51,449 nt of DNA from Fundidesulfovibrio agrisoli (GCF_022808715.1 NZ_JAKZKX010000026.1:1-51449), one strand, 5' to 3'; positions 10,057 to 18,729 are shown, counted from the stretch's first letter. Program-made: numbers and translations. Notes: generated by a model not told the origin, from the sequence alone.

Positions 10057-11553
10057 CTACCTGCAGCCCGCCAGGGTTTTCTTGGGCCCGGCCCGGCGGG
10101 GAACGCCTACCGTCACGGCGTAGAGCATCCCCACCCCGGGAGGCAGGCCCAGCACGTCGGCTGCTTCGCCGTCGTAGAAGGCCCCCACCCCGCAGGCCCC
10201 GAGCCCCAGGGACTCGGCCGCCAGATAGAGCCTGTGCCCCAGGCGGCCCGCCCCGATGAGCGCCGCGCGGTAGCCCCTTGGTCCCAGGGTTTCCTCCAGG
10301 GCGGGCAGGTCCGCCAGGAAGACCACCTGCAGGGCCGCGTCGCGCATCCAGTGCTGGTCCAGGCAGATTCCGGCCATGGCCGGCCCCATGTTGCCGTCGC
10401 GCACTTCGGCCGCGCGCAGCGCGGTGCGGTTGAGCAGGAAGAACCCGGGCAAGGCCAGGAAGCCCGCCAGGCAGGCGTTCTCGCAGGGGTGCCCGCTCGG
10501 GTGCAGGGGCGCGCCCAGGACCTCGATCACCTGCCCCAGGGCCCCGTCGGGCAGGCGGTCATGCGAGTAGGCCCGGCGGGAGCGGCGCAGGGCCATGGCC
10601 CGGAAGAGGTCCGTGGCGGGGGCGGTGTCGGGCAGGGGCGGCAGGTCCTGCCAGTTCAGGCCCTGGCCCAGGTGCGAGGCCTCGGGGCGGGGCATGCCCT
10701 CGCCCTGCCGGAAGCGCTCCATGCACAGGCCGTGCACGGATGCCAACTGGGCGGGGAGGGTGTCCGCTCCGCCGGCTCTGCTCCAGGCGGCGGCTCCAGC
10801 GGGGAGCGGCCCGGGTTCGGCCAAGCCGTCCGCATCGCGGCAGGCGGCCCGAAGCACGGCCAGGCAGCCCTCGCGGGCGGGGTCCACGCCCAGGAACCCG
10901 TTCACGGCGCGGTCGTCGAAATCCAGCTCCACCGAGGCGTCCACCTCGTGGGCGGCCAGACCCAGGGCAAGCCCCTCCACCACGTGTCCCGTGTCCAGGT
11001 TCAGGTAGCGGTAGGCCCTGGCGCGGTATTTCCAGGCGCTGCGGAAGAAAATCGAGCTCACGAAGAAGAGGGCCTCGCCCGCCTCCCCCGGCAGACCGAG
11101 GCTGGCGGGCGTTGTGTTGCCCGGGCGCAGCAGGGTCAGGCCGTGGCCCGCGACGCCGTAGTGGTAGAGCCCCTGCCCAAGCCCCGCGCCTCCGGGCCAT
11201 TGCACATAGATTTCACACGGATAAAGAGCCCCTGCCGAGGGGCAGGCGCGGTAGAACATCATGCCGCCGCGATGCGGGCAGGAGCGCGTGAGCCCGGCGG
11301 CATGGAACAGCACGGCGGAGAGCGCGTCGAGGTCTAATGTCCGGGAGGCGTGGGTCCGGGAGGCGCGACTGCGGCCCAAGGCGCTCCAGAGGGTCGCTTG
11401 GGGCAGCCCGGCGTCGCGGTTCAGGGGAAGCGGGGGCAGATCCCCGTAGGTCTTGAAGGTCGAGGGTTCGTTGTCCCAGTCCAGCCCAAGGCCGGAGAGG
11501 CGTCCCCTGCCGTAGGAGACTGCGTTGTGGTACTCCGTTGCGGAGCTCACCAT
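10057..11553 (-). CDS. SagB-type flavin dehydrogenase with two nitroreductase-like halves
   Basis: 498 aa from the ATG at 11553. The N-terminal half carries the SagB signature ACPSAGALYPCEIYV. The C-terminal half (~residue 280 on) restarts with FRAMALRRSRRAYSHD, a nitroreductase-fold FMN-binding start, and contains AGRLGHRLYLAAESLGLGACGVGAF. SagB/ThcOx enzymes oxidise azoline rings during RiPP maturation, while stand-alone tandem SagB proteins exist without known peptide substrates. No precursor peptide or YcaO cyclodehydratase lies nearby, so a RiPP role is not supported. It overlaps the upstream membrane gene by 7 bases. Confidence 0.83.
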   Translation of the reverse strand: MVSSATEYHNAVSYGRGRLSGLGLDWDNEPSTFKTYGDLPPLPLNRDAGLPQATLWSALGRSRASRTHASRTLDLDALSAVLFHAAGLTRSCPHRGGMMFYRACPSAGALYPCEIYVQWPGGAGLGQGLYHYGVAGHGLTLLRPGNTTPASLGLPGEAGEALFFVSSIFFRSAWKYRARAYRYLNLDTGHVVEGLALGLAAHEVDASVELDFDDRAVNGFLGVDPAREGCLAVLRAACRDADGLAEPGPLPAGAAAWSRAGGADTLPAQLASVHGLCMERFRQGEGMPRPEASHLGQGLNWQDLPPLPDTAPATDLFRAMALRRSRRAYSHDRLPDGALGQVIEVLGAPLHPSGHPCENACLAGFLALPGFFLLNRTALRAAEVRDGNMGPAMAGICLDQHWMRDAALQVVFLADLPALEETLGPRGYRAALIGAGRLGHRLYLAAESLGLGACGVGAFYDGEAADVLGLPPGVGMLYAVTVGVPRRAGPKKTLAGCR

Positions 11554-11972
11554 GCCACGGCCCGGAGCAGGTCGATTCCGGTGTAGAGCTGGCAGATGGC
11601 CAGCAGCACGGCCAGGGTGTTGCCCACGGCGTGCACCAGGCCCAGGCGGGTGCCCGGTTTCTTCTCGCGGTCCAGCCGGACGCCGGTGGCCAAGCCGGAG
11701 ACCGCCAGCGCGCCGATAACCAGGGCCAACTTGCCGTGGAGGCCCGTGGTGAAGGGGGCGGTCCAGACCAGCCAGGTGGTGCTGAGGCCTGTGACCAGGC
11801 CCAGGAGCATGCCCGCCAGGGCGATCTTGCCCAGCAGCACGTGTGTGCGCCAGGGGAACATGGCCTTGCGCCCAAGGCGCACGGAGGCGAAACGGATGGA
11901 ACCCTGCCGCAGGGCCACGCAGGCCACGCCCAGGATCAGCAGCATGAAAACGGGGTGAGGATAGTTCATCAA
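11547..11972 (-). CDS. DUF4079-like four-helix membrane protein
   Basis: 141 aa, almost wholly hydrophobic, with four predicted helices. Histidines recur within or near helices (WRTHVLLGK, GLHGKLAL, LVHAVGN), a pattern like cytochrome b561-type heme proteins. DUF4079 is my best family guess. The gene overlaps the SagB-type flavoprotein gene by 7 bases, so a membrane heme/flavin partnership is possible but unproven. It is divergent from bioB across ~120 bp that must hold both promoters; I could not pick a convincing -35/-10 pair there. Confidence 0.65.
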   Translation of the reverse strand: MMNYPHPVFMLLILGVACVALRQGSIRFASVRLGRKAMFPWRTHVLLGKIALAGMLLGLVTGLSTTWLVWTAPFTTGLHGKLALVIGALAVSGLATGVRLDREKKPGTRLGLVHAVGNTLAVLLAICQLYTGIDLLRAVAW

Positions 11973-12093
11973 AGCATTTCCGGGCGGCGCGGGCGGCCGG
12001 TTGCCAAGCCTCTCCGCGCCGGGTAAGGGTGATCGCCGACGGCCGCCGCGCCCAAGCGGGCGGATAACACTTCAATTCTCCTACCGTGATATC

Positions 12094-13098
12094 ATGGGCA
12101 TTGGCAACAAGACCATCTTCAAAGACGCTTCGAACCGCGTGCTGGCGGGCACACCCCTGCACGGCGGACAGCTCGACGAATTCATAGCGGCCGTGGCCGA
12201 GGCCGCGGGCGAGGAGGCCGACGCGCTGCTCGCGGCGGCCAGGCGCATCCGGCTGGAGACCCTGGGCACCGCTGTGGGCCTCTGCGCCATCGTCAACGCC
12301 AAGAGCGGGCGCTGCTCTGAGAACTGCTCCTTCTGCGCCCAGTCCGGGCATTTCAACACCAGCGCCCCGGTGCACGCCTTCCTGGAGGTCGCCCAGGTGG
12401 TCCGCGCGGCGCGAACCATGCGGGAGCGCGGGGCCACCCGTTTCGGCATCGTCACCAGCGGCCTGCGCCCCACCGGGGAGGACTTCCAACGCCTCAAGCA
12501 GTGCATCGGCGAAGTCGCCGCCCTGGGCATGGGCGCGGACACATCCTGCGGGGTGCTGACCCGCTCGGAGCTGGACGAACTCAGGGAGGCGGGCCTCAGC
12601 GCCTATCACCACAACCTAGAGACCGCGCGCAGCTTCTTCCCCCAAGTCTGCACCACCCACGACTACGAGGACGACGTGCGGGCCGTGCGCGACGCCCTGG
12701 AGGCCGGGCTCTACGTCTGCTCCGGGGGCATCTTCGGCCTGGGCGAGAGCTGGACCCAGCGCGCCGAGCTGGCCCTGACCCTGCGGGAGCTTGGCGTGCC
12801 CTCGGTGCCGGTGAACTTCCTCACGCCCATCCCGGGCACGCCAATGGGCGCGCGACAGCCCATGCAGCCCCTGGAGGCCCTCAAGACCGTGGCCCTGCTG
12901 CGCTTCCTGCTGCCGGGCGCGCAGCTTCGCGTCTGCGGCGGCCGGGACGCGGTGTTCGGCGCGGAGCGCGGCCTCGATCCGCTCGAGGCCGGAGCCAGCG
13001 GGCTCATGATCGGCGACTACCTGACCACCAAGGGCGTCCGCGTGGAAGAGGACGTGCGCAACCTCCGGGCCAAAGGCTGGGAGACCGGCGGTGATTGA
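12094..13098 (+). CDS. bioB: Biotin synthase BioB
   Basis: 334 aa radical-SAM enzyme that inserts sulfur into dethiobiotin. The [4Fe-4S] motif CSENCSFC, the following AQSGHFNT, the YHHNLET segment and VNFLTPIPGTP all fit BioB. The conserved late segment RVCGGRD (the usual R ligand region of the [2Fe-2S] cluster) is present. The ATG at 12094 has a poor ribosome site and upstream TTG/GTG alternatives exist. The gene heads a tightly overlapping biotin operon and its 3' end overlaps bioF by 8 bases. Confidence 0.95.
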   Translation: MGIGNKTIFKDASNRVLAGTPLHGGQLDEFIAAVAEAAGEEADALLAAARRIRLETLGTAVGLCAIVNAKSGRCSENCSFCAQSGHFNTSAPVHAFLEVAQVVRAARTMRERGATRFGIVTSGLRPTGEDFQRLKQCIGEVAALGMGADTSCGVLTRSELDELREAGLSAYHHNLETARSFFPQVCTTHDYEDDVRAVRDALEAGLYVCSGGIFGLGESWTQRAELALTLRELGVPSVPVNFLTPIPGTPMGARQPMQPLEALKTVALLRFLLPGAQLRVCGGRDAVFGAERGLDPLEAGASGLMIGDYLTTKGVRVEEDVRNLRAKGWETGGD

Positions 13099-14245
13099 GC
13101 GCCGCTTCGCGGAGGCGCTCGTGGAGTTGGAGTCGATCCACCGGCTGCGCCGCACCCGCACTTTCGACCCCGACCGGCCGGGGCTGCTCAACGCCTCCTC
13201 CAACGACTACCTGGGGCTGGCCCGCCACCCGGAATGCGCTGCGCGCGCCTGCGAATTCGCCCGAGCCTGGGGTTCCGGCTCGGCCTCCTCGCGCCTGATC
13301 TGCGGCACCCTGCCGCCCCACGAAGCCCTTGAGGGCAGGCTCGCGGCCATGAAAGGCAGCGAAACCGCCCTGGTGATGGGCTCCGGCTTCCAGACCAACG
13401 CCTCGGTCATCGCCACGCTGCTCGACGCCCAGGCCCTGGGCCAGGCCCCGCTGGTCTTCGCGGACAAGCTCAACCACGCCAGCATGCACGAGGGCTGCCG
13501 CCTGGCGGGCGTGCGCCAGATCCGCTACCGCCACCTGGATATGGGCCACCTGGAGGCACTGCTCGATAAGCACGCGGCCGAGCCCGGCCCGCGCTTCATC
13601 CTGAGCGAGACGGTTTTCTCCATGGACGGCGACAGGGCCGACGTGCCCGCCCTGGCTTCCCTGGCCGAACGCCACGGGGCCTTCCTCTACCTGGACGAGG
13701 CCCACGCCGTGGGGGTGCTCGGGCCTGGGGGCCGCGGCCTGGCCGCCGGGGTGCCCCTGGAACAGGGGCTGGTGATGGGCACCTTCAGCAAGGCCCTGGG
13801 CAGCTACGGGGCCTACGTGTGCTGCACGCGCACCGTGCGGGAGTATCTGGTCAACCGCGCGCCGGGATTCATTTTTTCCACCGCCCTGCCGCCCCCGGTG
13901 CTGGGCGCTGTGGACGCCGCCCTGGACCTGATTCCGGCCATGGACGCCCAGCGCGACCGCCTCTCGGCCTGCTCGGAGCGCCTGCGCCAAGGTCTGCGGG
14001 CCGCAGGGCTGGATACCGGCGGCTCCAGCACGCAGATCGTGCCCGTGCTGGCAGGGGAAGAAGCCCGCGCCTTGGAGGCCATGGCCGCCCTGGAGTCAGA
14101 AGGCATCCTGGCCGTGGCCGTGCGCCCGCCCACCGTGCCGCCCGGCGGCAGCAGGCTGCGCCTCTCGCTCATGGCCGCGCACACCGAGGCGGACGTGGAT
14201 CGGCTCGTCGAGGCCGTCGCCCGCGCCCTTGGGGATGCACGATGA
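13091..14245 (+). CDS. bioF: 8-amino-7-oxononanoate synthase BioF
   Basis: 384 aa, GTG start inside the end of bioB. PLP-dependent alpha-oxoamine synthase joining pimeloyl-ACP/CoA and alanine. Visible motifs are SNDYLGLARHPE, GTLPPHEALE, DEAHAVGVLGPGGRGL and GTFSKALGSYGAY, the last holding the PLP lysine. Length is normal for BioF. The overlap with bioB and the ATGA junction with the next gene indicate translational coupling. Confidence 0.94.
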   Translation: MIERRFAEALVELESIHRLRRTRTFDPDRPGLLNASSNDYLGLARHPECAARACEFARAWGSGSASSRLICGTLPPHEALEGRLAAMKGSETALVMGSGFQTNASVIATLLDAQALGQAPLVFADKLNHASMHEGCRLAGVRQIRYRHLDMGHLEALLDKHAAEPGPRFILSETVFSMDGDRADVPALASLAERHGAFLYLDEAHAVGVLGPGGRGLAAGVPLEQGLVMGTFSKALGSYGAYVCCTRTVREYLVNRAPGFIFSTALPPPVLGAVDAALDLIPAMDAQRDRLSACSERLRQGLRAAGLDTGGSSTQIVPVLAGEEARALEAMAALESEGILAVAVRPPTVPPGGSRLRLSLMAAHTEADVDRLVEAVARALGDAR

Positions 14246-14901
14246 GCGCGCCCAGGCTTTTGCTGGTCCACGGCTGGGGCTTCGGCCCGGCCTTCTGGTC
14301 ACCCCTGCTGGAGGCGCTGGGCGACGTGGAGTCGCACCGGCTGGACATGGGCTTCTTCGGCCCCCCGCGCCTGGAGCTGCCGCCCGGCCCCTGGGTCACA
14401 GTGGGGCACTCCCTGGGTGCGCTCTGGCTGCTGCGCGAAGCCCTGCCGCAACTCGAGGAACGCCTCACCGGCTTCGTGAGCCTTGGCGGCTTTCCCCGTT
14501 TCGACGTGCCCCCCGGCCCCACCCGCGCCATGCGCCGGGGCCTGGGCCAGGGTCCGGGCCACGGTCCGGGCAGGAACGCGGCCCTGGTGCTCAGGAATTT
14601 TTACAGCGCCTGCGGGCTCCCGGAGGAACTCCACCCGGATATCTCCAACGCGGACCCGGAGCGCCTGGCCGAAGGCCTGGACGCCCTGCTGCGCTGGGAC
14701 GAGCGCGAACGGCTGGCGGGCCTGGTCGTTCCCCAACTGGCCCTGGCCGCCGAGGACGACGCTGTCGTCCCGCCCGCGCTGAGCCGGGCCAGCTTCCCTG
14801 CAGCCGAGATGGTCATGCTCCCGGACGGCGGGCACGCCTTCCCCGTCACCCGCCCCGGCATCTGCGCCCGGTACATCCGGGCCTTTCTGGAGTCGATTTG
14901 A
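14242..14901 (+). CDS. Alpha/beta hydrolase, probable pimeloyl-ACP methyl ester esterase (BioH/BioG role)
   Basis: 219 aa, ATGA overlap with bioF. Features are an oxyanion HGWGFGPAFW, nucleophile elbow GHSLG, an acidic AEDDAVVPP loop and the final histidine in GGHAFPVT, a full Ser-Asp-His triad. In the BioC/BioH pathway this enzyme removes the methyl ester from pimeloyl-ACP after chain elongation. Its place between bioF and bioC supports that role. It could be a BioH, BioG or other isofunctional esterase; I therefore leave the symbol empty. Confidence 0.83.
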   Translation: MSAPRLLLVHGWGFGPAFWSPLLEALGDVESHRLDMGFFGPPRLELPPGPWVTVGHSLGALWLLREALPQLEERLTGFVSLGGFPRFDVPPGPTRAMRRGLGQGPGHGPGRNAALVLRNFYSACGLPEELHPDISNADPERLAEGLDALLRWDERERLAGLVVPQLALAAEDDAVVPPALSRASFPAAEMVMLPDGGHAFPVTRPGICARYIRAFLESI

Positions 14902-15707
14902 GAGAGCCGCAGCTCCTTTCGCGCAGACGCCGCATCATCCGCGCCTTCTCCGGGGCGCGCGCCTACGACGCCAACGCCGCGGCCCAGGCCGCCATCGCTG
15001 AACGCTTGGCAGGGCTTGTGCTGGAATCCGCAGTACCGTCCGGCGCTGTGGCGCTGGACATGGGCTGCGGCACCGGCGCGCTGGCCGAACGGCTGCTCGC
15101 GGGCGGCTCGTTCAGCGGCTACCTCTGCGCGGACATATCCCCAGAGATGCTGGCCCGGGCGCGCTCGCGCCTGAACTCCCTGGGGCTGGCGGCCCGGCAG
15201 CGGACATGGTTCGCAGCCATGGACGCCGCCCGCCCCGCCCTGACCCCGCGCTTTAATCTGGCGGTCTCCAGCATGGCCCTGCACTGGGCCGCCGACCTTG
15301 GCGCGGCCCTGCGCGGCCTGTGGGAGGCCCTGCTCCCCGGGGGCAGGCTGGCCGTGGCCATCCCGGGCGAGGGCACCTTCCAGGCCTGGCGGGACGCCCA
15401 CCAGCGCCTGGGCCTGCCCTGCGGGCTCCAGGATTTTCCCTCCGCCGCCCAACTGGAGGCCCAACTAGCCGCCCTGCTCCCGGAACGGGCCAGCATCACA
15501 CAAGAAACTTTCCCCCTGCGCGCCGCACGCGCCGTGGATCTGCCGCGCCACCTCAAGGCCGTTGGCGCGTTCGTGCCCAGGCCCGGCCACTCGCCCTTGC
15601 CGCCTGGAGACTTCCGCGCCGTGCTGCGCGAACTGGACCGGGCCATGCGCCAGGGGGCCGCAATCGAATACCGCGCGCTCTTCGCCCTGGCGGACAAGCC
15701 CGCCTGA
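14898..15707 (+). CDS. bioC: Malonyl-ACP O-methyltransferase BioC
   Basis: 269 aa from a TTG start in a TTGA overlap with the hydrolase stop. SAM-binding motif I is ALDMGCGTGALAE, followed by CADISPEMLARAR and a SSMALHWAADL segment characteristic of BioC. The N-terminal RRIIRAFSGARAYDANA fits the start of BioC proteins, which supports the TTG. It methylates malonyl-ACP so that fatty-acid synthesis can build pimeloyl-ACP. The bioC plus hydrolase pair means that this bacterium probably uses the BioC-BioH style route rather than BioW or BioI. Confidence 0.9.
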   Translation: MREPQLLSRRRRIIRAFSGARAYDANAAAQAAIAERLAGLVLESAVPSGAVALDMGCGTGALAERLLAGGSFSGYLCADISPEMLARARSRLNSLGLAARQRTWFAAMDAARPALTPRFNLAVSSMALHWAADLGAALRGLWEALLPGGRLAVAIPGEGTFQAWRDAHQRLGLPCGLQDFPSAAQLEAQLAALLPERASITQETFPLRAARAVDLPRHLKAVGAFVPRPGHSPLPPGDFRAVLRELDRAMRQGAAIEYRALFALADKPA

Positions 15708-15720
15708 CACGAGGCCACCC

Positions 15721-17676
15721 ATGAAAGGATATTTCGTCACCGGAACGGACACCGACGCGGGCAAGACCGTGCTCTCGGCGCTTCTGTGCATGGCCCTTGG
15801 GGCCGACTACTTCAAGCCGTACCAGACCGGCCAGGCGGTCCAAGCCAGCCAAGCGGGCGGCGACGCCGATACCGCCACGGTTGCCCGGCTGGCAAAGCTG
15901 GGGCCGGAGCGGCTGCACCCGCCCGCCGTGATTCTGCCGGACCCGCTCTCCCCGGCGCAGGCCGCCGCGCGGGCGGGGATCACGCTGGACATCGCCGCCG
16001 TCGGATTGCCGGATACGCCGCGCCCGCTGATAGTCGAAGGCGCGGGCGGCGCGCTGGTGCCCATCGCCCTCGGGCAGGACATGGCCGCGCTCATGGCCCG
16101 CCTGGGCCTGCCCGTGATCGTGGCGGCGCGCTCCGGCCTGGGCACGGTGAACCACACCCTGCTCACCCTGGAGGCCCTGCGCCTGCGCGGGCTCACGGTG
16201 GCGGGCGTGGCCCTCTCCGGCCCGCCCAACCCGGAGAACCGCCGCGACATCGAACGCCTGGGCAACGCGCCCGTCATCATCGAAATTCCCCGCCTTGAGC
16301 CGCTCGATCACGGCTCGCTCAAGGCCCTGCTGCCCGCGCTCTCCCTTCCCGGCGTGACCGGCGACACCACCCAGGACGTGCTCCGGTGGGACCGCGAGCA
16401 CGTCTGGCATCCCTTCACCCAGGCCAAGACGGCCCCCGTGCCCATCCACCTGGCGCGCGCCAGCGGGGCGGACCTGGTGGCGGCCGACGGCAGGCGCTTC
16501 GTGGATATGGTATCCTCCTGGTGGGTTTGCGCCCACGGGCACGCCCACCCGGACGTGGCCCGCGCCGTGGCCCGGCAGGCCGCCACCCTGGAGCAGGCCC
16601 TGTTCGCCGAGTTCACCCACGAGCCCGCCGCGCGCCTGGCCCGCAGGCTGGCCGAGTTGCTGCCCGGCGACCTGGAGCGCGTTTTTTATTCCGACAACGG
16701 CTCCACGGCGGTGGAGGTGGCCCTGAAGATGGCCCACCAGTACTGGCGCAACCAGGGCCGCCTGGAACGCACCCGCATCGCCGCCTTCGAGGGGGCCTAC
16801 CACGGCGACACGGTGGGGGCCATGTCCGTGGGGCGCACCAGCGGCTTCTTCAGCCACTTCGAGCCCCTGACGTTCGGGGTGGACTTCCTGCCTTACCCCT
16901 CCACCTGGCTGGCCGACCCGGATGCGGAGCAGAAGCTGTCCCAGGCCCTGGCCGTGCTGGAGAACTACTTCAGTGTGCACCACGGCACCGTGGCCGCCGT
17001 GATCCTGGAGCCGCTGGTGCAGGGGGCCTCGGGCATGCGCATGGCCCCGCCCGCCTTCGTGAAGGCCGTGGCGGACATGGCCCGCAAGGCCGGGGCCCTG
17101 GTTATCCTCGACGAGGTGATGACGGGCTTCGGGCGCACCGGGACCATGTTCGCCTGCGAGCAGGCCCAGGCCCGGGCGGACATCGTCTGCCTGGCCAAGG
17201 GGCTCACGGCGGGCTTCCTGCCCATGGCCGCCACCGTGGCCAGCACCGCCGTGTACGAGGGCTTCCTGGGCGAGACCTTCCACCGCGCCCTGGCCCACGG
17301 GCACTCCTTCACGGCCAACCCCCTGGGCTGCGCCGCCGCCCTGGCCGGGCTCGAACTCTTCGACCGGGAGGACACCCTGGGCCGCATCGCCCGGCAGCAG
17401 GCCGTGCACCGCGAGCGCCTGGAGGCTCTGTTGGAGCACCCCAAGCTCGTGCGGCACCGCACCCTGGGCTGCATCGGCGCGGTGGACGTCACCGGGCGCG
17501 GCGAGGGCTACGACGTGGACACCGGGCGCAGGCTCAAGGCCTTCTACATGGAGCGCGGCTTCTTCGTGCGCCCCATGGGCGACGTGTTCTACTTCCTGCC
17601 GCCCTCCTGCGTGACGCCGCAGCAGCTCCACGACGCCTACGATCTGCTGCCGCAGGCTTTGGAACACTGCCTTTAG
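15721..17676 (+). CDS. bioDA: BioD-BioA fusion: dethiobiotin synthetase and DAPA aminotransferase
   Basis: 651 aa in one open frame. Residues 1-~215 are BioD: P-loop GTDTDAGKT (8-16), YQTGQ substrate loop and EGAGGALVP. Residues ~218-651 are BioA: HVWHPFTQ, SSWWVCAHGHAHP, YSDNGSTAVEVALKM, AYHGDT, LDEVMTGFGRTG and LAKGLTAGFLP with PLP lysine K493. The join is a short TGDTTQDV linker with no internal stop. BioA makes 7,8-diaminopelargonate and BioD closes the ureido ring, so the fusion links two successive steps. Domain order is the same as in plant BIO3-BIO1. It ends the operon before a strong hairpin. Confidence 0.95.
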   Translation: MKGYFVTGTDTDAGKTVLSALLCMALGADYFKPYQTGQAVQASQAGGDADTATVARLAKLGPERLHPPAVILPDPLSPAQAAARAGITLDIAAVGLPDTPRPLIVEGAGGALVPIALGQDMAALMARLGLPVIVAARSGLGTVNHTLLTLEALRLRGLTVAGVALSGPPNPENRRDIERLGNAPVIIEIPRLEPLDHGSLKALLPALSLPGVTGDTTQDVLRWDREHVWHPFTQAKTAPVPIHLARASGADLVAADGRRFVDMVSSWWVCAHGHAHPDVARAVARQAATLEQALFAEFTHEPAARLARRLAELLPGDLERVFYSDNGSTAVEVALKMAHQYWRNQGRLERTRIAAFEGAYHGDTVGAMSVGRTSGFFSHFEPLTFGVDFLPYPSTWLADPDAEQKLSQALAVLENYFSVHHGTVAAVILEPLVQGASGMRMAPPAFVKAVADMARKAGALVILDEVMTGFGRTGTMFACEQAQARADIVCLAKGLTAGFLPMAATVASTAVYEGFLGETFHRALAHGHSFTANPLGCAAALAGLELFDREDTLGRIARQQAVHRERLEALLEHPKLVRHRTLGCIGAVDVTGRGEGYDVDTGRRLKAFYMERGFFVRPMGDVFYFLPPSCVTPQQLHDAYDLLPQALEHCL

Positions 17677-17683
17677 AACGCAC

Positions 17684-17789
17684 AAAGCCCCCGGAGCACG
17701 CCCGCCCGGATGGCCGCAGTGCGCCGCCGGCGGCTGTTGCCTCTAAAATATGAAAAGCCCCCGGGGCGCGGCGCGCTCCGGGGGCTTTG
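17684..17789. terminator. Biotin operon terminator with two alternative left arms
   Basis: AAAGCCCCCGGAG (17684-17696) and AAAGCCCCCGGGG (17754-17766) can each pair with the same right arm CTCCGGGGGCTTT (17776-17788). The first pairing is perfect but leaves a ~79-nt loop; the second makes a compact hairpin with a 9-nt loop. It lies between convergent bioDA and the MauE-like gene and can work on either strand, though the T-runs are short. Confidence 0.75.
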
Positions 17790-17812
17790 TGATGAGATCG
17801 TATCGACCCGCT

Positions 17813-18238
17813 TCAGCAGCGGTCGCAATCCTTCCCGCCGCTGAACGCGCCCCACAGAGCCACGAGCCCTAGGAGCAGGATGAGCCCGTCCCGCACCAGG
17901 GTCTCCTTGCTGACGGCCTGCCCCGCGCCGCCGAAGCAGCCGCAGGTCACGTCCAATCCCCGAACCATGGCCCAGCCCATGAGCGCCATGAACACCGCCA
18001 TGAGCACGTTCAGCACCACGGCCGCGCCGCGCGCCAGCGTCCCCACGCACAGGGCCAGGCCGCAGACAACCTCCAGCGCGGGCAGCAGCATGGCCGCGCC
18101 GTAGACCATCTTGGCTGGGAGCACCTGATAATTGAATATCACGGCGGCGAAGGCCTGGGCGTCCATGACCTTCTCCGCCCCGGCGTAGACGAACAGTGCG
18201 CCGAACACCAACCGGCTGAGCGTGAACACGGCGCGCAT
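17813..18238 (-). CDS. MauE/DoxX-type redox-associated membrane protein
   Basis: 141 aa with four hydrophobic helices. It starts RLVFGALFVYAGAEKVMD, typical of the MauE/DoxX group, and carries a CGCFGG motif (~100) and a C-terminal CDRC pair that could be redox-active cysteines. Its start shares one base with the stop of the rhodanese gene upstream (TGATG). MauE-like proteins often help with disulfide or sulfur chemistry in the periplasm; here the pairing with a rhodanese supports a thiol/sulfur role by inference. Confidence 0.78.
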   Translation of the reverse strand: MRAVFTLSRLVFGALFVYAGAEKVMDAQAFAAVIFNYQVLPAKMVYGAAMLLPALEVVCGLALCVGTLARGAAVVLNVLMAVFMALMGWAMVRGLDVTCGCFGGAGQAVSKETLVRDGLILLLGLVALWGAFSGGKDCDRC

Positions 18239-18729
18239 CAGTTGCCCCCCTCCACCGGCCCGCCAGCTGCGGTCCAGCCTTCCATGCCTTCGGGCATCAC
18301 GGCCAGGGCGGTGAAGCCCATCTGCTTGAAGCCTTCGGCCAGATCCTTGCTCTTGGGGCAGCTGATGCCGCCGCAGTAGAACAGCAGGGGCTTGTCCTTG
18401 GGGAAGGCCCGGGCGGCGGCGTCCAGCCCGGTGAGCAGAACCTCGGCGGAGATGTTCACCGCGCCCGGAATGTGCCCCGCGGCGAACTCGTCCGGCTCGC
18501 GGGCGTCCACGAACACCCAGGACCCGGCCTTCAGCGCCTCCATGGCCTGGGCGGGGGTGAGCACCTCCAGCCCCTTCCTGGCGGCTTCCTGTACTTTTAC
18601 GGCCTTGTAGTCACCCCACCAGGGCAGGGGCTGCGGCCTGGCGACGTTGACAACCCAGGCGGCCATGATTGATATGACTGTGAGAACAACGACATCCGGC
18701 CACCAGGGGCGGCGCGCTTGCTGCAACAT
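18238..18729 (-). CDS. Membrane-anchored periplasmic rhodanese
   Basis: 163 aa. One N-terminal hydrophobic segment (~residues 11-29, VVVLTVISIMAAWVV) precedes a single rhodanese domain with FVDAREPDEFAAGHIPGAVNI and the active-site loop YCGGISCPKS; the likely active-site cysteine is the one in FYCGG. The domain probably faces the periplasm. It is cotranscribed with the MauE-like gene and divergent from the rhodanese-rubrerythrin fusion gene, so the three may share regulation. Confidence 0.85.
   Translation of the reverse strand: MLQQARRPWWPDVVVLTVISIMAAWVVNVARPQPLPWWGDYKAVKVQEAARKGLEVLTPAQAMEALKAGSWVFVDAREPDEFAAGHIPGAVNISAEVLLTGLDAAARAFPKDKPLLFYCGGISCPKSKDLAEGFKQMGFTALAVMPEGMEGWTAAGGPVEGGN

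Noticed and set aside
10057-11553. RiPP biosynthesis cluster around the SagB-type gene
   Set aside because: No YcaO, precursor peptide, or transporter is nearby.
11973-12093. BirA-type operator in front of bioB
   Set aside because: No TTGTAAAC-like half-sites or spaced palindrome could be found.
13310-13324. GCGGCA-N3-TGCCGC inside bioF, similar to the operator
   Set aside because: The spacer is 3, not 6, and it lies within coding sequence far from the activator.
15553-17685. 710-codon minus-strand open frame opposite bioDA
   Set aside because: A shadow of the well-supported BioDA frame in GC-rich DNA; amino acid content is typical of antisense frames.
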